A stretch of 6,568 bases of DNA from Pseudomonadota bacterium (GTDB lineage Bacteria; Pseudomonadota; Gammaproteobacteria; Pseudomonadales; Cellvibrionaceae): positions 1 to 6,568 of the forward strand of contig JAEZGT010000006.1 of the NCBI GenBank assembly GCA_023416875.1, given 5' to 3'. How positions within the stretch are numbered: position 1 is the first letter of the stretch; the number at the start of each line of letters is the position of its first letter. Under the pieces are notes generated by a model, which saw nothing but the letters and a program-made list of their open reading frames with translations, was not told the DNA's origin and did no database searches. Below, one piece after another: positions 5,101 to 6,568 of this stretch. The translations under genes and the position numbers were made by a program.

Positions 5101-6568
5101 GTGAGTTATCAGGTATTAGCCCGCAAATGGCGTCCGCGCACGTTTCGCGAAATGGTGGGGCAGGAGCATGTGCTCAAGGCCCTGATCAACGCGCTCGATC
5201 ACAATCGCCTGCACCACGCCTATCTGTTTACGGGTACCCGCGGGGTCGGTAAAACTACCATCGCGCGTATTCTCGCCCGTTGTCTCAATTGTGAAGTCGG
5301 CATCAGCTCCGCGCCCTGCGGCGAGTGTTCGGCCTGCCGGGAGATCAACGAAGGTCGGTTTATCGATTTGATCGAAGTGGATGCGGCATCGCGCACCAAG
5401 GTGGAGGACACCCGCGAATTGCTCGACAACGTGCAATACGCACCCACCCGCGGCCGCTTCAAAATTTACCTCATCGACGAAGTGCACATGCTCTCCAACC
5501 ACAGCTTCAACGCGCTGTTGAAGACTCTGGAAGAGCCGCCGGCCCACGTTAAATTCCTGCTCGCCACCACCGATCCGCAAAAGCTGCCCATTACCATTCT
5601 GTCGCGCTGTCTGCAGTTCAATCTGAAAAACATGAGCCCCGAGCGCATCGTGCAGCACTTGCAACACGTATTGCAGGAAGAGATGGTGCCGTTTGACGAG
5701 GCGGCGCTGTGGCAACTGGCGCGCTCTGCCGACGGCAGTATGCGCGACGCCTTGAGTCTTACCGATCAGGCCATCGCCTTCGGCAGCGGTAAGGTTTCCT
5801 CCACCGATGTCACCGCCATGCTCGGCACCATCGACCACAAGTTGATTGAGCAGCTGATGGCAGCGCTGATCGAAAGTGATGGCGCCACGCTGTTGACTGC
5901 GGTGGCGCAATTTGCCGAGCAGTCGCCGGATTATCACAGTGCCCTCGGCGACCTGATCACTCTGTTGCATCGCATCGCCATCGCGCAGGCGCTGCCGGAG
6001 GCGGTGGACAACAGCTACGGTGATCGCGAGCAGATTCTTAAGTTCGCCATGGCGCTGGCGCCGGAAGATGTACAGCTGTTTTATCAGACCGGTCTGCTGG
6101 GGCGCCGCGATCTGCCACTGGCGCCGGATCCGCGCAGCGGCTTCGAAATGACCCTGTTACGCATGCTGGCCTTCAAACCACAGGGCTTGGTGGATGTGCC
6201 GGGACAGCCTTTGGTGCGCGCCGCAACCGGGGAGGGCACCACCGCAAAAAAGCCTGAACCTGCGTCGGTACCTCCGTCTGCATCGACGGCGGCTAAGGCC
6301 GTGCTGCAGGCGGTGATGGCGGAACCGACGCGCCCGGCCCCGCTGCCGGTAGCACCCGTGCAGGCAAAACCGGTGGCTCCGCCCTATGAGCCGCCGTCTT
6401 ATGAGCCGCCACCGTATGAAGCGCCATCTTATGAGCCGCCGCCTTATGATGAGCCACCTCCCTATGAACCGCCGCCAGCACCAGCGGCAGTAGTGGAGCC
6501 CCCACCCCCGCCACCCAAAGTGGTGGTGGAAGCGCGCGTGGTGGTGGAGGAGCCTTCCGCGCCAATGG
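5101..6568 (+). CDS. dnaX: DNA polymerase III subunits tau and gamma, 3' end outside window
   Basis: ATPase of the clamp loader, which opens the beta clamp and loads it on primed DNA; the tau form also links polymerase cores and DnaB helicase. The first 489 residues are present and the frame is open at the window end. It starts with GTG, reading MSYQVLARKWRP as in E. coli; GAGA at 5089-5092 is a weak ribosome site. Visible motifs: Walker A GTRGVGKT (45-52), zinc cysteines C64, C73, C76 and C79, Walker B LIDEVH (124-129), sensor 1 LLATTDPQKLP (153-163) and arginine finger SRC (168-170). Domain III ends near residue 370. A programmed -1 frameshift signal at codons 383-384 would yield a 385-residue gamma. 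Beyond it the tau-only linker holds a Pro/Tyr/Glu repeat (427-459) and six consecutive prolines (467-472). Tau domains IV and V lie past the window. Confidence 0.97.
   Translation, partial: MSYQVLARKWRPRTFREMVGQEHVLKALINALDHNRLHHAYLFTGTRGVGKTTIARILARCLNCEVGISSAPCGECSACREINEGRFIDLIEVDAASRTKVEDTRELLDNVQYAPTRGRFKIYLIDEVHMLSNHSFNALLKTLEEPPAHVKFLLATTDPQKLPITILSRCLQFNLKNMSPERIVQHLQHVLQEEMVPFDEAALWQLARSADGSMRDALSLTDQAIAFGSGKVSSTDVTAMLGTIDHKLIEQLMAALIESDGATLLTAVAQFAEQSPDYHSALGDLITLLHRIAIAQALPEAVDNSYGDREQILKFAMALAPEDVQLFYQTGLLGRRDLPLAPDPRSGFEMTLLRMLAFKPQGLVDVPGQPLVRAATGEGTTAKKPEPASVPPSASTAAKAVLQAVMAEPTRPAPLPVAPVQAKPVAPPYEPPSYEPPPYEAPSYEPPPYDEPPPYEPPPAPAAVVEPPPPPPKVVVEARVVVEEPSAPM
6229..6257 (+). promoter_or_regulatory. 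Programmed -1 ribosomal frameshift signal in dnaX
   Basis: The slippery heptamer A AAA AAG (6246-6252) is in the proper phase (GCA AAA AAG). A Shine-Dalgarno-like GGGGAGGG (6229-6236) lies 9 bases upstream, matching the spacing of the stimulator in E. coli dnaX. After slipping back one base, the ribosome reads GCC and then TGA (6255-6257), producing gamma of 385 residues ending KKA. A downstream stem, CGTCG 6263-6267 with CGACG 6284-6288, is possible but weaker than in E. coli; CCGTC 6274-6278 with GACGG 6285-6289 competes with it. Confidence 0.85.
6379..6477 (+). repeat. 15-bp repeat coding Pro-Pro-x-Tyr-Glu units in tau linker
   Basis: Tyr codons fall at 6385, 6400, 6415, 6430 and 6445, exactly 15 bases apart, and then 6463 after an extra GAT codon. 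Units read PPYE, PPSYE, PPPYE, APSYE, PPPYDE, PPPYE. The DNA core is TATGAGCCGCC with variants. The repeat lies after the frameshift site, so only tau carries it. It is followed by six Pro codons at 6499-6516. It is probably a flexible extended linker whose copy number can vary by slippage or recombination. Confidence 0.9.

Noticed and set aside
5116..5970. 284-residue - strand open frame opposite dnaX
   Set aside because: Antisense to conserved clamp-loader motifs; no family resemblance.
6293..6565. 90-residue His/Pro/Ala-rich - strand frame
   Set aside because: It is the mirror of the Pro/Tyr repeat of dnaX; its regular composition comes from the repeat.

Overview
The window looks like a piece of a moderately GC-rich gammaproteobacterial chromosome. 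The strongest clue is a 4.5S (SRP) RNA gene placed just upstream of dnaX, whose protein begins and reads like that of E. coli and keeps an E. coli-style frameshift signal. The amino-acid sequences of SerA, CopA, CopB and DnaX all fit Gammaproteobacteria, perhaps a marine group related to Cellvibrio, Microbulbifer or Pseudomonas. I cannot name a genus from the sequence alone. All clear protein genes lie on the + strand.

Layout. 1-355: end of an upstream unit with a rho-independent terminator (26-55), a second terminator pointing the other way (61-84, - strand), and about 270 bases without a convincing gene but with a long-range inverted repeat; a - strand small RNA is possible here. 356-1534: serA, a short D-3-phosphoglycerate dehydrogenase with a C-terminal ACT domain (first step of serine synthesis). 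1601-4815: a copper-resistance operon made of a CopL/DUF2946-like small secreted or leader protein, the Tat-exported multicopper oxidase CopA, and the outer-membrane protein CopB, whose start overlaps the copA stop as ATGA. 4816-5100: the 4.5S RNA gene ffs with its own promoter, then a dnaX promoter. 5101-6568: dnaX (tau and gamma subunits of DNA polymerase III), open at the window end.

How the genes work together. The copper genes form one unit. The small first gene ends in an RPP motif and carries clustered cysteines, which fits the published class of copper-responsive upstream open reading frames (CruR in Bordetella, CopL in Xanthomonas). It is followed by 72 bases with alternative hairpins in front of copA. 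CopA carries an unusual insert of about 120 residues with 30 histidines, while CopB lacks the usual metal-binding N-terminal extension, so metal binding seems concentrated in CopA. SerA, ffs and dnaX are housekeeping genes unrelated to copper; the cop unit appears to be inserted between them. There is no visible terminator between copB and ffs.

The points I find most worth checking are the putative copper-sensing leader gene and its intergenic region, the His-rich CopA insert, the dnaX programmed -1 frameshift with its immediate stop, the tau-only Pro/Tyr repeat, and the possible structured RNA upstream of serA.
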